DNA of 64,000 bases from Occultella glacieicola (GTDB lineage Bacteria; Actinomycetota; Actinomycetes; Actinomycetales; Beutenbergiaceae): assembly GCF_004353825.1 (NCBI RefSeq), contig NZ_SMNA01000003.1, positions 62,001 to 126,000 of the forward strand, read 5' to 3'. A program made the position numbers and the translations under genes. The notes beneath the pieces were generated by a model. It did not search any database. It was not told where the DNA came from and worked only from the letters and a program-made list of their open reading frames with translations. Positions within the stretch are counted from its first letter, which is position 1, and each line of letters starts with the position of its first letter. Positions 25,649 through 34,123 of this stretch are shown piece by piece.

Positions 25649-28600
25649 CCCTGTTGGCCGCCGACCGGGCGCCCCTGCCACGCACCCTGGTGGACATCTT
25701 CAGCGACGTCGTCGCCCGGCACCCGGACGCGCCCGCGATCGACAACGGCGCCGAGATGCTCACCTACGCCGATCTCAGTGACGAGGCCGCGACGATCGCC
25801 GAGGTCCTCGCCCAGGCGGGCGTCGGCCGGGGGGACCGCGTCGGCGTGCGGATCACGTCCGGCACCACCGACCTGTACGCCGCGATCCTGGGGATCCTGT
25901 TCGCCGGCGCCGCGTACGTGCCGGTCGACGCCGACGACCCGGAGGAGCGGGCCCGGACCGTCTTCACCGAGGCCGGCGTGGCCGCGGTGATCGGCGACGA
26001 CCTCGTCGTGACCGCGCAGCGAACCGGCGACGGGCCGGTCGAGGTCTCGGGCCCCGAGCTGACCGACGACGCCTGGATCATCTTCACGTCCGGGTCCACC
26101 GGCACCCCGAAGGGCGTGGCCGTCTCGCACCGCAGCGCCGCCGCGTTCGTGGATGCCGAGGCGGACCTGTTCCTGCGGGCCGACCCCCTGCGCCCCGGCG
26201 ACCGGGTGATGGCCGGGCTGTCCGTCGCGTTCGATGCCTCGTGCGAGGAGATGTGGCTCGCCTGGCGGTACGGCGCCTGCCTGGTACCGGCGCCACGGTC
26301 CCTGGTCCGCAGCGGCATGGACCTCGGGCCGTGGCTGGTGGCGAACCGGATCACCGTGGTGTCCACGGTGCCGACCCTGGTCTCGCTGTGGCCGCCGCAG
26401 GCGCTCGACGACGTCCGGCTCCTCATCCTCGGCGGCGAGGCGTGCCCGCCCGAGCTCGGGGCCCGGTACGCGACCGCCACCCGGGAGGTCTGGAACACGT
26501 ACGGGCCGACGGAGGCGACCGTGGTCTCGTGCGCCGCGCGGCTGACCGGGCAGCCGCCGGTGCGGATCGGACTGCCGCTCGCGGGCTGGGACCTCGCCGT
26601 GGTCGACGACCGGGGGATGCCGGTGCCCGCGGGCGGCACCGGGGAGCTCATCATCGGCGGGGTCGGCCTGGCGCGCTACCTCGACGAGGCCAAGGACGCC
26701 GAGAAGTACGCCCCGATGCCCACGCTCGGGTGGGAACGGGCCTACCGCAGCGGCGACCTGGTCACCCACGAGGAGGAGGGCCTGCTGTTCGCGGGCCGCA
26801 TCGACGACCAGATCAAGCTCGGTGGACGGCGCATCGAACTCGGCGAGATCGATGCGGCGCTGCTGGACCTGCCCGGCGTGAACGGGGCCGCCGCGGCCGT
26901 GCGCTCCACCTCGTCAGGGAACCAGTTGCTCGTCGGCTACCTCACCGTCGACCCTGGCTTCGACGTTCAGGCGGCGCTGGCCCGGCTCCGCGAGAGCATG
27001 CCGGCCGCCCTGGTCCCGCGGCTCGCCCCGGTGGAGACCCTGCCCACCCGCACCTCCGGCAAGATCGACCGGGACGCCCTGCCGTGGCCGGTCCCGACCG
27101 CAACCCCGACGGCGGCCGAACGGTCCGCACTGGCCGGCACCGGTGCGTGGGTCGCCGGGCTCTGGGCGGAGATCCTCGCCGTCGAAGCCTCCGGCCCGGG
27201 CGACGACTTCTTCGACCTCGGCGGCGCCAGCCTCACCGCCGCCCAGCTCGTCGCCCGGCTGCGCGATCGCTACCCCGAGGTGACCGTTGCGGACGTCTAC
27301 GAGCAGCCGACCATCGGTGCGCTGGCCGCCTACCTCGACGACCTGGCGGCCCCCACCTCCCGCACGAACGAACCGGTGCACCCGGTGCCGGTGAAGACCC
27401 AGGTGGGGCAGGTGCTGGCCACGTTCGCGCTGCGCACCCTCGGCGGGATGCGCTGGCTCACCTGGATCGCGGCCGCCAACAACCTCGCCGCGACCGCCCT
27501 GGACCTGGCCTGGCTGCCGACGCTGTCCTGGTGGTGGGTGCTGGCCGGATGGGTCCTGTTCCTGAGCCCGCCCGGTCGGATCCTGCTCACCGCCGCGCTC
27601 GCCCGGATCATCCTGCGCGGCCTCACCCCGGGCACCTATCCACGTGGTGGCAAGGTGCACCTGCGGCTCTGGCTCGCCGAGCGGGTGGCGGAGGAGATCG
27701 GCGTGCTCAACCTCTCCGGCGCCCCGCTGATGACGTGGTACGCCCGGACCCTGGGCGCCACCGTCGAGCGGGGCGTGGACCTGCACACGATCCCGCCGAT
27801 CACCGGGATGCTGACGCTGCGCAGGGAGTCCTCGGTCGAGGCCGAGGTTGACCTGAACGGGTACTGGCTCGACGGTCACACCCTGCACCTGGGCCGGATC
27901 GAGGTGGGGCCCCAGGCCCGGATCGGGGCCCGGAGCATGCTGCTGCCGGGCACCGTGGTCGGCGCCCGTGCGGAGATCGGCGCCGGCTCACTGGTCTCCG
28001 GCGAGGTCCCGGCTGGCGAGGAGTGGTCCGGCTCCCCCGCCACCCACCGCCGGAAGGCGCGCGGCCCCTGGGGGGACCAGCAGCCCCGCCGGCACCGGGG
28101 CTGGCAGTTCGCGTACGGCCTCACCGCCGTCCTGCTCGCCGCCCTGCCGATGGCCGCCGTCGGCGTCGCGATCGCGGTCGTCGCCCCCGCGTTGCGCGGT
28201 GCACCGACCCTCGCCGAGGCCGCCCTGACCGCGCTGGCCTGGCTGCCGCCGGCCACGCTCGCCGGCCTGGTCTCGCTCGCCCTGCTGGTGCTGGTCGCGG
28301 TCCGGGCATTCTCGATCCGGCTCGACCCCGGCCCGCACCCCGTCCATGGGCGGGTCGCGTGGCAGGTGTGGAGCACGCTGCGGGTGTTGGACGAGGCACG
28401 CACCTGGCTGTTTCCACTGTATGCGAGCTGGCTGACGCCCACCTGGCTGCGACTCCTGGGGGCCCGGATCGGCAAGGACGTGGAGGCCTCCACGGTGTTG
28501 CTGGTCCCGTCGCTGACCACCGTGGCCGACGGCGCGTTCCTCGCCGATGACACGCTGCTCGGCGGTTACGAGCTCGGCGGCGGGTGGCTGCGCGCGGAGC

Positions 28601-29505
28601 ACGTGAAGATCGGCAAACGCGCGTTCGTCGGGAACTCCGGGATGACGGCGCCCGGCCGGAAGGTCCCCAAGCGGGGTCTGGTCGCGGTGCTGTCCGCCGC
28701 ACCGCGCCGCACCAAGGCCAAGTCCGGCACGTCCTGGCTGGGCAGCCCGCCCACGAAGCTGCGCCGGGCCGCTGCCGAGGGCGGCGAGGAACGCACGTAC
28801 GCCCCGCCGACGCGACTGCGGGTGGCGCGGGCCCTGGTGGAGGTGTGCCGGGTGGTCCCGGTGATGGTCGCGGCCGCGATCGGGCTGGGTGTGGTGGTGG
28901 CCGTGCAGGCCCTCGCGTTGTCCGTCCGGTGGCTGCCGGCGGCCGGAACCGGGGTGGTCCTGATCCTCGGCGGCGCCGTGGCCGCCGGCGTGACCGTGGC
29001 CGCCAAGTGGTTGCTGATCGGTCGGGTCCGGGTGGGCGACCATCCGCTGTGGAGCACGTTCGTGTGGCGCAACGAGCTCGCCGACACGTTCACCGAGGTG
29101 GTCGCCGCACCGTGGTTCGCCCGGGCCACCCTGGGCACCCCGGTGCTGAACCTCTGGCTGCGGCTGCTCGGCGCGAAGGTGGGCCGCGGCGTCTGGTGCG
29201 AGAGCTACTGGCTGCCCGAGATGGACCTGGTCGAGCTGCGTGACGGGGTCACCGTGAACCCCGGCTGCGTGGTGCAGACCCACCTGTTCCACGACCGGGT
29301 GCTCTCCCTCGAGCAGGTCAGCCTCCGCGCGGGTGCCACGCTCGGGACCCACAGCGTGATCCTGCCGTCGGCGACGCTCGGCCGGCACGCTACCGTGGGA
29401 CCGATGTCTCTGGTGATGCGCGGCGAGTCGGTGCCGGACAAGACCCGCTGGGTCGGCAACCCGATCGGGCCGTGGGACGAGGAGAACGTGCGGGTGGCCG
29501 GGTGA
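25645..29505 (+). CDS. Pls/PosA-type non-ribosomal peptide synthetase-like membrane protein
   Basis: A 1286-residue multidomain protein resembling epsilon-poly-lysine synthetase-type enzymes, which activate one amino acid and polymerise or transfer it at the membrane. An adenylation domain (about 15-495) shows FTSGSTGTPKGVAVSH, FDASCEEMW, NTYGPTEATV, GRIDDQIKLGGRRIELGE and SGKIDRDALP. A carrier domain carries its phosphopantetheine serine in FFDLGGASLTAAQL (about 529). The C-terminal half alternates membrane segments with left-handed beta-helix (hexapeptide) domains, e.g. LPGTVVGARAEIGAGSLVSG and PEMDLVELRDGVTVNPGCVV. No condensation or thioesterase domain is present, as in Pls. The start is uncertain: TTG at 25645 or 25633, with a 7-codon ATG ORF overlapping. 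The amino acid used and the product are unknown. Confidence 0.85.
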   Translation: MTLLAADRAPLPRTLVDIFSDVVARHPDAPAIDNGAEMLTYADLSDEAATIAEVLAQAGVGRGDRVGVRITSGTTDLYAAILGILFAGAAYVPVDADDPEERARTVFTEAGVAAVIGDDLVVTAQRTGDGPVEVSGPELTDDAWIIFTSGSTGTPKGVAVSHRSAAAFVDAEADLFLRADPLRPGDRVMAGLSVAFDASCEEMWLAWRYGACLVPAPRSLVRSGMDLGPWLVANRITVVSTVPTLVSLWPPQALDDVRLLILGGEACPPELGARYATATREVWNTYGPTEATVVSCAARLTGQPPVRIGLPLAGWDLAVVDDRGMPVPAGGTGELIIGGVGLARYLDEAKDAEKYAPMPTLGWERAYRSGDLVTHEEEGLLFAGRIDDQIKLGGRRIELGEIDAALLDLPGVNGAAAAVRSTSSGNQLLVGYLTVDPGFDVQAALARLRESMPAALVPRLAPVETLPTRTSGKIDRDALPWPVPTATPTAAERSALAGTGAWVAGLWAEILAVEASGPGDDFFDLGGASLTAAQLVARLRDRYPEVTVADVYEQPTIGALAAYLDDLAAPTSRTNEPVHPVPVKTQVGQVLATFALRTLGGMRWLTWIAAANNLAATALDLAWLPTLSWWWVLAGWVLFLSPPGRILLTAALARIILRGLTPGTYPRGGKVHLRLWLAERVAEEIGVLNLSGAPLMTWYARTLGATVERGVDLHTIPPITGMLTLRRESSVEAEVDLNGYWLDGHTLHLGRIEVGPQARIGARSMLLPGTVVGARAEIGAGSLVSGEVPAGEEWSGSPATHRRKARGPWGDQQPRRHRGWQFAYGLTAVLLAALPMAAVGVAIAVVAPALRGAPTLAEAALTALAWLPPATLAGLVSLALLVLVAVRAFSIRLDPGPHPVHGRVAWQVWSTLRVLDEARTWLFPLYASWLTPTWLRLLGARIGKDVEASTVLLVPSLTTVADGAFLADDTLLGGYELGGGWLRAEHVKIGKRAFVGNSGMTAPGRKVPKRGLVAVLSAAPRRTKAKSGTSWLGSPPTKLRRAAAEGGEERTYAPPTRLRVARALVEVCRVVPVMVAAAIGLGVVVAVQALALSVRWLPAAGTGVVLILGGAVAAGVTVAAKWLLIGRVRVGDHPLWSTFVWRNELADTFTEVVAAPWFARATLGTPVLNLWLRLLGAKVGRGVWCESYWLPEMDLVELRDGVTVNPGCVVQTHLFHDRVLSLEQVSLRAGATLGTHSVILPSATLGRHATVGPMSLVMRGESVPDKTRWVGNPIGPWDEENVRVAG

Positions 29506-30842
29506 GCGCACCACCGGGCGCCGACCCCTACGTACCCGGGCACGGCGACACCTCCTATTCGGTGCACGCCTACCAGATCGAGATCGACTACCGGCCCGGC
29601 GTGCACCACCTGGACGGCACCGCCGTCATCAACGCCGTCGCCCAGCAGGACCTGACCAGGTTCGCCCTCGACCTGCACGCTCTCCGGGTCACGAAGGTGC
29701 GTCTGGACGGCACCAGCGCGAAGTACACCCACCGCGGCGGCCGGCTCGTCGTCAAGCCGCGCGATCCGATCACGGCGGGCACCGCCTTCGTGGTGACGGT
29801 CTGCTACGACGGCCCACCGGAGACGGTGCCGGGCATCGACGGCGAGGCCGGTTTCGAGGAGCTCGAGGACGGAGCGATCGTCGCCTCCCAGCCGCACGGG
29901 GCGCCGTCGTGGTTCCCGTGCAACGACCGCCCCTCGGACAAGGCGAGCTACACGATCACGGTGACCGCGCCGAACGAGTACGTGGTGGTCGCCAACGGCA
30001 CCCTGACCGGCAACCGCCGCCGGTCCAGCCGTACCACCTGGACGTTCGAGGCGCCGGAGCCGATGGCCACGTACCTGGCCACGGTGCAGATCGGGCGGTA
30101 CACCCTCAAGGACGACGGCGGGTCCCCGGCCCTGCGGGTCGCGCAACCGGTCGGGTCGAACGGCCGGGTGAAGGCAACGTTCGCGCGCCAGCGGGAGATG
30201 CTCGCGCTGTTCGAGCGCCTCTACGGCCCCTACCCGTTCTCCTGCGGCTACACCGTGGTGGTCACCCCGGACGATCTGGAGATCCCGCTCGAGGCGCAGG
30301 GCCTGTCCATCTTCGGCACGAACCACCTGAGCACCGACTGGGAGACTCAACGCCTCGTCGCCCACGAGATGTCGCACCAGTGGTTCGGGAACAGCCTCAC
30401 GCTGATGAACTGGAGCGACATCTGGCTCCACGAGGGCTTCGCCTGCTACAGCGAGTGGTTGTGGTCGGAGGCCGGCGGCGGCCCGACGGCGGCCGAGCAC
30501 GCGGCCCGGCAGGCGAAGCGGCTCGCCGGCCTCGACCAGGATCTGGTGCTCGCCGACCCGGGCCCGGAGCTGATGTTCGACGACAGGATCTACAAGCGCG
30601 GCGCACTCCTCCTGCACGCGCTGCGGCTACGTGTCGGCGACGGGCCGTTCTTCGACCTGCTGCGGACCTGGGCCACCGCCAACCGGCACGGCGGCGTGAC
30701 CACGCGGATGTTCACGGACCTCGCCGAGGAGCTCGCTGGCGTGGACCTGGAGGAGTTCTTCACAGCCTGGCTCCGGAGCAAGCCGCTGCCAGGACTCGAC
30801 GAACCCGACCGAGCCCGACGCAAGGGTGACCGGCCTGCCTGA
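29502..30842 (+). CDS. M1-family metallopeptidase (aminopeptidase N-like)
   Basis: A 446-residue zinc peptidase of the short M1 type. The N-terminal beta-saddle has YQIEIDYRPGVHHLDGTAVI, followed by the exopeptidase-type region ASQPHGAPSWFPCNDRPSDK and EAQGLSIFGTN (the usual GAMEN loop position). The zinc site HEMSHQWFGN is followed by WLHEGFA (HExxH-18-E), and the downstream catalytic Tyr is probably in DDRIYKRGAL. The C-terminal helical domain is short. No signal peptide is seen. Its GTG at 29502 overlaps the synthetase stop (GTGA), so the two are coupled and may act together, e.g. in trimming or recycling the product. That link is inference. Confidence 0.9.
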   Translation: MSAPPGADPYVPGHGDTSYSVHAYQIEIDYRPGVHHLDGTAVINAVAQQDLTRFALDLHALRVTKVRLDGTSAKYTHRGGRLVVKPRDPITAGTAFVVTVCYDGPPETVPGIDGEAGFEELEDGAIVASQPHGAPSWFPCNDRPSDKASYTITVTAPNEYVVVANGTLTGNRRRSSRTTWTFEAPEPMATYLATVQIGRYTLKDDGGSPALRVAQPVGSNGRVKATFARQREMLALFERLYGPYPFSCGYTVVVTPDDLEIPLEAQGLSIFGTNHLSTDWETQRLVAHEMSHQWFGNSLTLMNWSDIWLHEGFACYSEWLWSEAGGGPTAAEHAARQAKRLAGLDQDLVLADPGPELMFDDRIYKRGALLLHALRLRVGDGPFFDLLRTWATANRHGGVTTRMFTDLAEELAGVDLEEFFTAWLRSKPLPGLDEPDRARRKGDRPA

Positions 30843-30916
30843 GCCGCGCCGAGCGCCCAGCGCGGGACGCTACGATGCACCCTTCACGGTGACTACGGGG
30901 CCACGAGGGGCGGCGG

Positions 30917-33900
30917 ATGCAGCGTTACACCTACGCGCTGCGGCGTACACGTGCCCGGTCCGCGATCGTGGCGGTCCTGCTCCTGATGGCCACGCTGGTC
31001 ACGGCGGCACTGGCCGGAACGGTGACCTACCTCGACACCGCGTCCGCTGCGGCGGTCCGGACCGTCCTGGCCGACGCCGGCGGTGCCCGGTCGACCGCCA
31101 CGGTGCAGACGCGCCTCGACGGCGACGGGGTCGACCAGGACACGGCCGCACGTGCGGTGATCGCGGCGGAACTGCCCGACGACGCACTCGTCTGGCGCAC
31201 CCTGCGTACCGTCGGGGTTCCGGTCGCCTCGGGTGCGACGTCCGACGGCACCGGCGCGGACGCCGACCCGGCCGGCGGTTCCGAAGCGACCCTCGTGCTG
31301 GGCGTCGACGAGTCGATCACCGATTTCGCGGACCTGACCGAGGGCGCGTGGCCGACCGAACCCACCGAGGCTGCGCTGCAGGCGGACGCCGCCGAGGTCC
31401 TCGGTCTCGAGGTCGGCGACGTGATCGGCCTCGGCGTCGAGGATGCCCAGGCCTCCCTGACGCTCGTGGGAACGTGGCGGGCCACCGATCCGGAGCACCC
31501 GCACTGGTCCGGCGAGGCACTCGCTGCCGGCGGCACCGACCCGATCACCGGTGAGTTCGGTCCCTTGATCGTCACGACGCCGGCTCTCGACCAGCTCGGC
31601 TCCGTGCCACACGTCCGGTGGACCATCACGCCTCCCCCGACCGTGACCGATGCGGACCTGCCGGGGTGGCGCACGGGTCTGGCCGGGCTCGAGCAGGCCA
31701 TGAACGACGCGGGGGTGGACGTCCGCGGGCTCACGGTGACCGGTGGGCTGGCGAGCACGCTCGACGACGCCGCGTCCGGCCTCGCCGCTGTGGACGCGGC
31801 GACCACGATCCCGCTGGTGATCGTCGCCCTCGTCTCGCTCGTGGCCGTCTGGCAGATCGCCCGGCTCCTCGCCGCCCTGCGTGAGCGCGAGACCCGGGTG
31901 CTGCGCTCGCGTGGAGCGGCGAACGACCAGATGATCAGGATGAGCGCGGCCGAGGCCGCGCTCCTGGCCGTGCCCGGCGCGGCGCTCGGCGCCGTGATCG
32001 TGCTGCTGTCCTTCGGACCTCGCGCGGGGGCACGCCCGCTCGCGATCGTGGCCATCGCAGCGGCGGTCGCGCTGGTCACGGCGCTGATCCTGACCGGGGT
32101 GGGCACCATTGCGGCCCTGCGTGGCCTGCGGCCGACCTCGGAGAGCGGCCGTTCCTCGACCATCATGGCCGGCGGCGCGCTGGTGCTGGTAGTACTCGCC
32201 GCGGCGTTCACGCTGTGGCGCTTCACCCTGAACGGTTCGCCGCTCGTGCCGGGCACGGCCGTCCCGGATCCACTCGCCGTGGTCGGCCCCGCGCTCGGAC
32301 TGCTCGCGGTCGCGCTCATCGCGGTGGCGCTGGCCGGGCCGGTCACGGCGTGGCTCGCCTCCCGGGCGGCACGCGGCCGCTCCTACTCCCCCGCGATGCC
32401 GCTGCGTCAGACGGCCCGGCGGATCGCCCTGAACGCGGTCCCGGTGATCCTCGTGGTGCTCGCTACCGCGATCACCACCCTCGCGGCCGGGTACGCGGGC
32501 ACCTGGACGCAACTTCGAACGATGTCCGCCCAGGTGGGCAACGGCGCGGACGTCCGGGTGACCTACGACTCCCGGGTGGCGGGGGCGAGCCCGCGGGGGG
32601 TGAACTCCTACGTGGACCTGCCCGACGTCGTCGGGGCGACCGGGGTGCTGCAGACCTCGATGCGTCAGGAGGAACTCGACGGGCAGCTCACGGTGATGCC
32701 GGCCGCCGACCTCGGCGTGGGCTCGGCCCCGAGCACGGTCCTGGACCCGGCCGCCGTGGCCGACCTCCTCGGCGCGGACCCCGACGTGCTGAGCGGACCA
32801 GAGGTGCCGGCGGGCGCCGCCGAACTGTCACTGACCACCACAGTGGCGGCCCGGTCCAGCGACCTCAGCGACCGACCGAGCCGACAGGTCCAGTTCGCCC
32901 TGTGGCTGTTCGACGGTGTCGAACTCGTGCGCCTGCAGTCCGACGTGACGATCGCGCGCGCCGAGGGTGCCTTCGAGTTCAACGAGGAGAACCAGAGCGC
33001 ACAGATCGTCACGGTCCCCGGACAGGGCGATCCCGTGACCACCACCACGACCCTCGTGGTGCCGGCGGGCTCCTGGCGTCTGGTGGCCGTCGACGCCGTC
33101 ATCGACTCCGGATGGGTCGTCACCGACTACGACCTCGCCGTGGACTCTCTCACGGCGGAGGGCATCGACCTGCTCGCCGACGTCGGTGCGGACTGGACCC
33201 CGGACACCCTCCCGCTGGCTGATCCGACCTCCACGATCACCCCCGGCGACGACGGTGTCCTGTCCGCCTCGGTGCTGAGCATCGGGCCCGAGATCGGCTT
33301 CGCCGGGCGCACGCAGCGCGCCGAACCGGTCCGGTTCATGCCGGCGGTCACCGAGCGGCCCACCCTGCCGGTCGTCACCACGCCCACCTGGGAGGGACTG
33401 ATCCTGCCCGGCGGCACCGATGTGCTGGTGAACGGCGTCACGGTGCGCATGGAGGCCGCGGGCGAGGTTGCTGTCGTGCCTGGCAACTCGAACCCGGCGG
33501 CGGCCCTGGCGGACCTGCCCACGTTCACGGGCTTGATGCTGCGGTCCACCGAGAACGTGCCGGCGATCACCGAGATCTGGATGGACGCGGAACCCGGAGC
33601 GGCGGCCGAGGTGGCGACGGCGGCTGGTGCGGTCGCCGACGCACGCGCCGAGGTGCAGCTGGGCTCCGACGGCTCCGCCGATCCGATCGCCGCGCCCGCG
33701 CGCACCGTGTACTGGGTGGCCGCGGTGTGCGCGCTGCTGCTGGCGATCCCGGCGGTCGCAGCTGTCGCGCTGACCCAGGCCGCAGCTCGCCGGGGTGAGG
33801 TGGTGGTGCTGCGCGCCGTCGGGGTCGGGTCGGGTCAGCAAGCCAGGTCACGACGTCAGGAACTGCTGGGACTCGAACTCGGCGCCGTCCTGGCCGGCAT

Positions 33901-34123
33901 CGCGGCCGGGGTCGGCGTCTCGTGGCTCGTCATGGTGGACCTGGTCCGCTCGACCACGCCCCAGATCTCCGAGGCGGTGCCGCTCGGGCTCCGATTCGAC
34001 CTGCCGCTCGGCCTCGCCCTGCTCGGCGTGATCGTCGCGACCGTGGCCGGCGTGGCGTTCTGGTACGGCCGCCGCGTGCGAGCCCAGGCCCTCGACACGA
34101 CGTGGCGGGAGGAGATCCGATGA
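30917..34123 (+). CDS. FtsX/MacB-type ABC transporter permease, large
   Basis: A 1068-residue permease with two FtsX-like cores. The N-terminal segment is RSAIVAVLLLMATLVTAALA. After a large extracytoplasmic domain (about 45-295) come segments near 298-320, 343-365, 375-395, 417-437, 452-478 and 505-530. A second extracytoplasmic domain follows (about 535-925), then three C-terminal segments (931-955, 986-1010, 1029-1051). GAGGGG lies 7 nt before the ATG. First gene of a four-gene operon whose members all overlap by 4 nt. The large outside domains fit mechanotransmission or lipoprotein/peptide handling rather than simple small-molecule import. Substrate unknown. Confidence 0.88.
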   Translation: MQRYTYALRRTRARSAIVAVLLLMATLVTAALAGTVTYLDTASAAAVRTVLADAGGARSTATVQTRLDGDGVDQDTAARAVIAAELPDDALVWRTLRTVGVPVASGATSDGTGADADPAGGSEATLVLGVDESITDFADLTEGAWPTEPTEAALQADAAEVLGLEVGDVIGLGVEDAQASLTLVGTWRATDPEHPHWSGEALAAGGTDPITGEFGPLIVTTPALDQLGSVPHVRWTITPPPTVTDADLPGWRTGLAGLEQAMNDAGVDVRGLTVTGGLASTLDDAASGLAAVDAATTIPLVIVALVSLVAVWQIARLLAALRERETRVLRSRGAANDQMIRMSAAEAALLAVPGAALGAVIVLLSFGPRAGARPLAIVAIAAAVALVTALILTGVGTIAALRGLRPTSESGRSSTIMAGGALVLVVLAAAFTLWRFTLNGSPLVPGTAVPDPLAVVGPALGLLAVALIAVALAGPVTAWLASRAARGRSYSPAMPLRQTARRIALNAVPVILVVLATAITTLAAGYAGTWTQLRTMSAQVGNGADVRVTYDSRVAGASPRGVNSYVDLPDVVGATGVLQTSMRQEELDGQLTVMPAADLGVGSAPSTVLDPAAVADLLGADPDVLSGPEVPAGAAELSLTTTVAARSSDLSDRPSRQVQFALWLFDGVELVRLQSDVTIARAEGAFEFNEENQSAQIVTVPGQGDPVTTTTTLVVPAGSWRLVAVDAVIDSGWVVTDYDLAVDSLTAEGIDLLADVGADWTPDTLPLADPTSTITPGDDGVLSASVLSIGPEIGFAGRTQRAEPVRFMPAVTERPTLPVVTTPTWEGLILPGGTDVLVNGVTVRMEAAGEVAVVPGNSNPAAALADLPTFTGLMLRSTENVPAITEIWMDAEPGAAAEVATAAGAVADARAEVQLGSDGSADPIAAPARTVYWVAAVCALLLAIPAVAAVALTQAAARRGEVVVLRAVGVGSGQQARSRRQELLGLELGAVLAGIAAGVGVSWLVMVDLVRSTTPQISEAVPLGLRFDLPLGLALLGVIVATVAGVAFWYGRRVRAQALDTTWREEIR

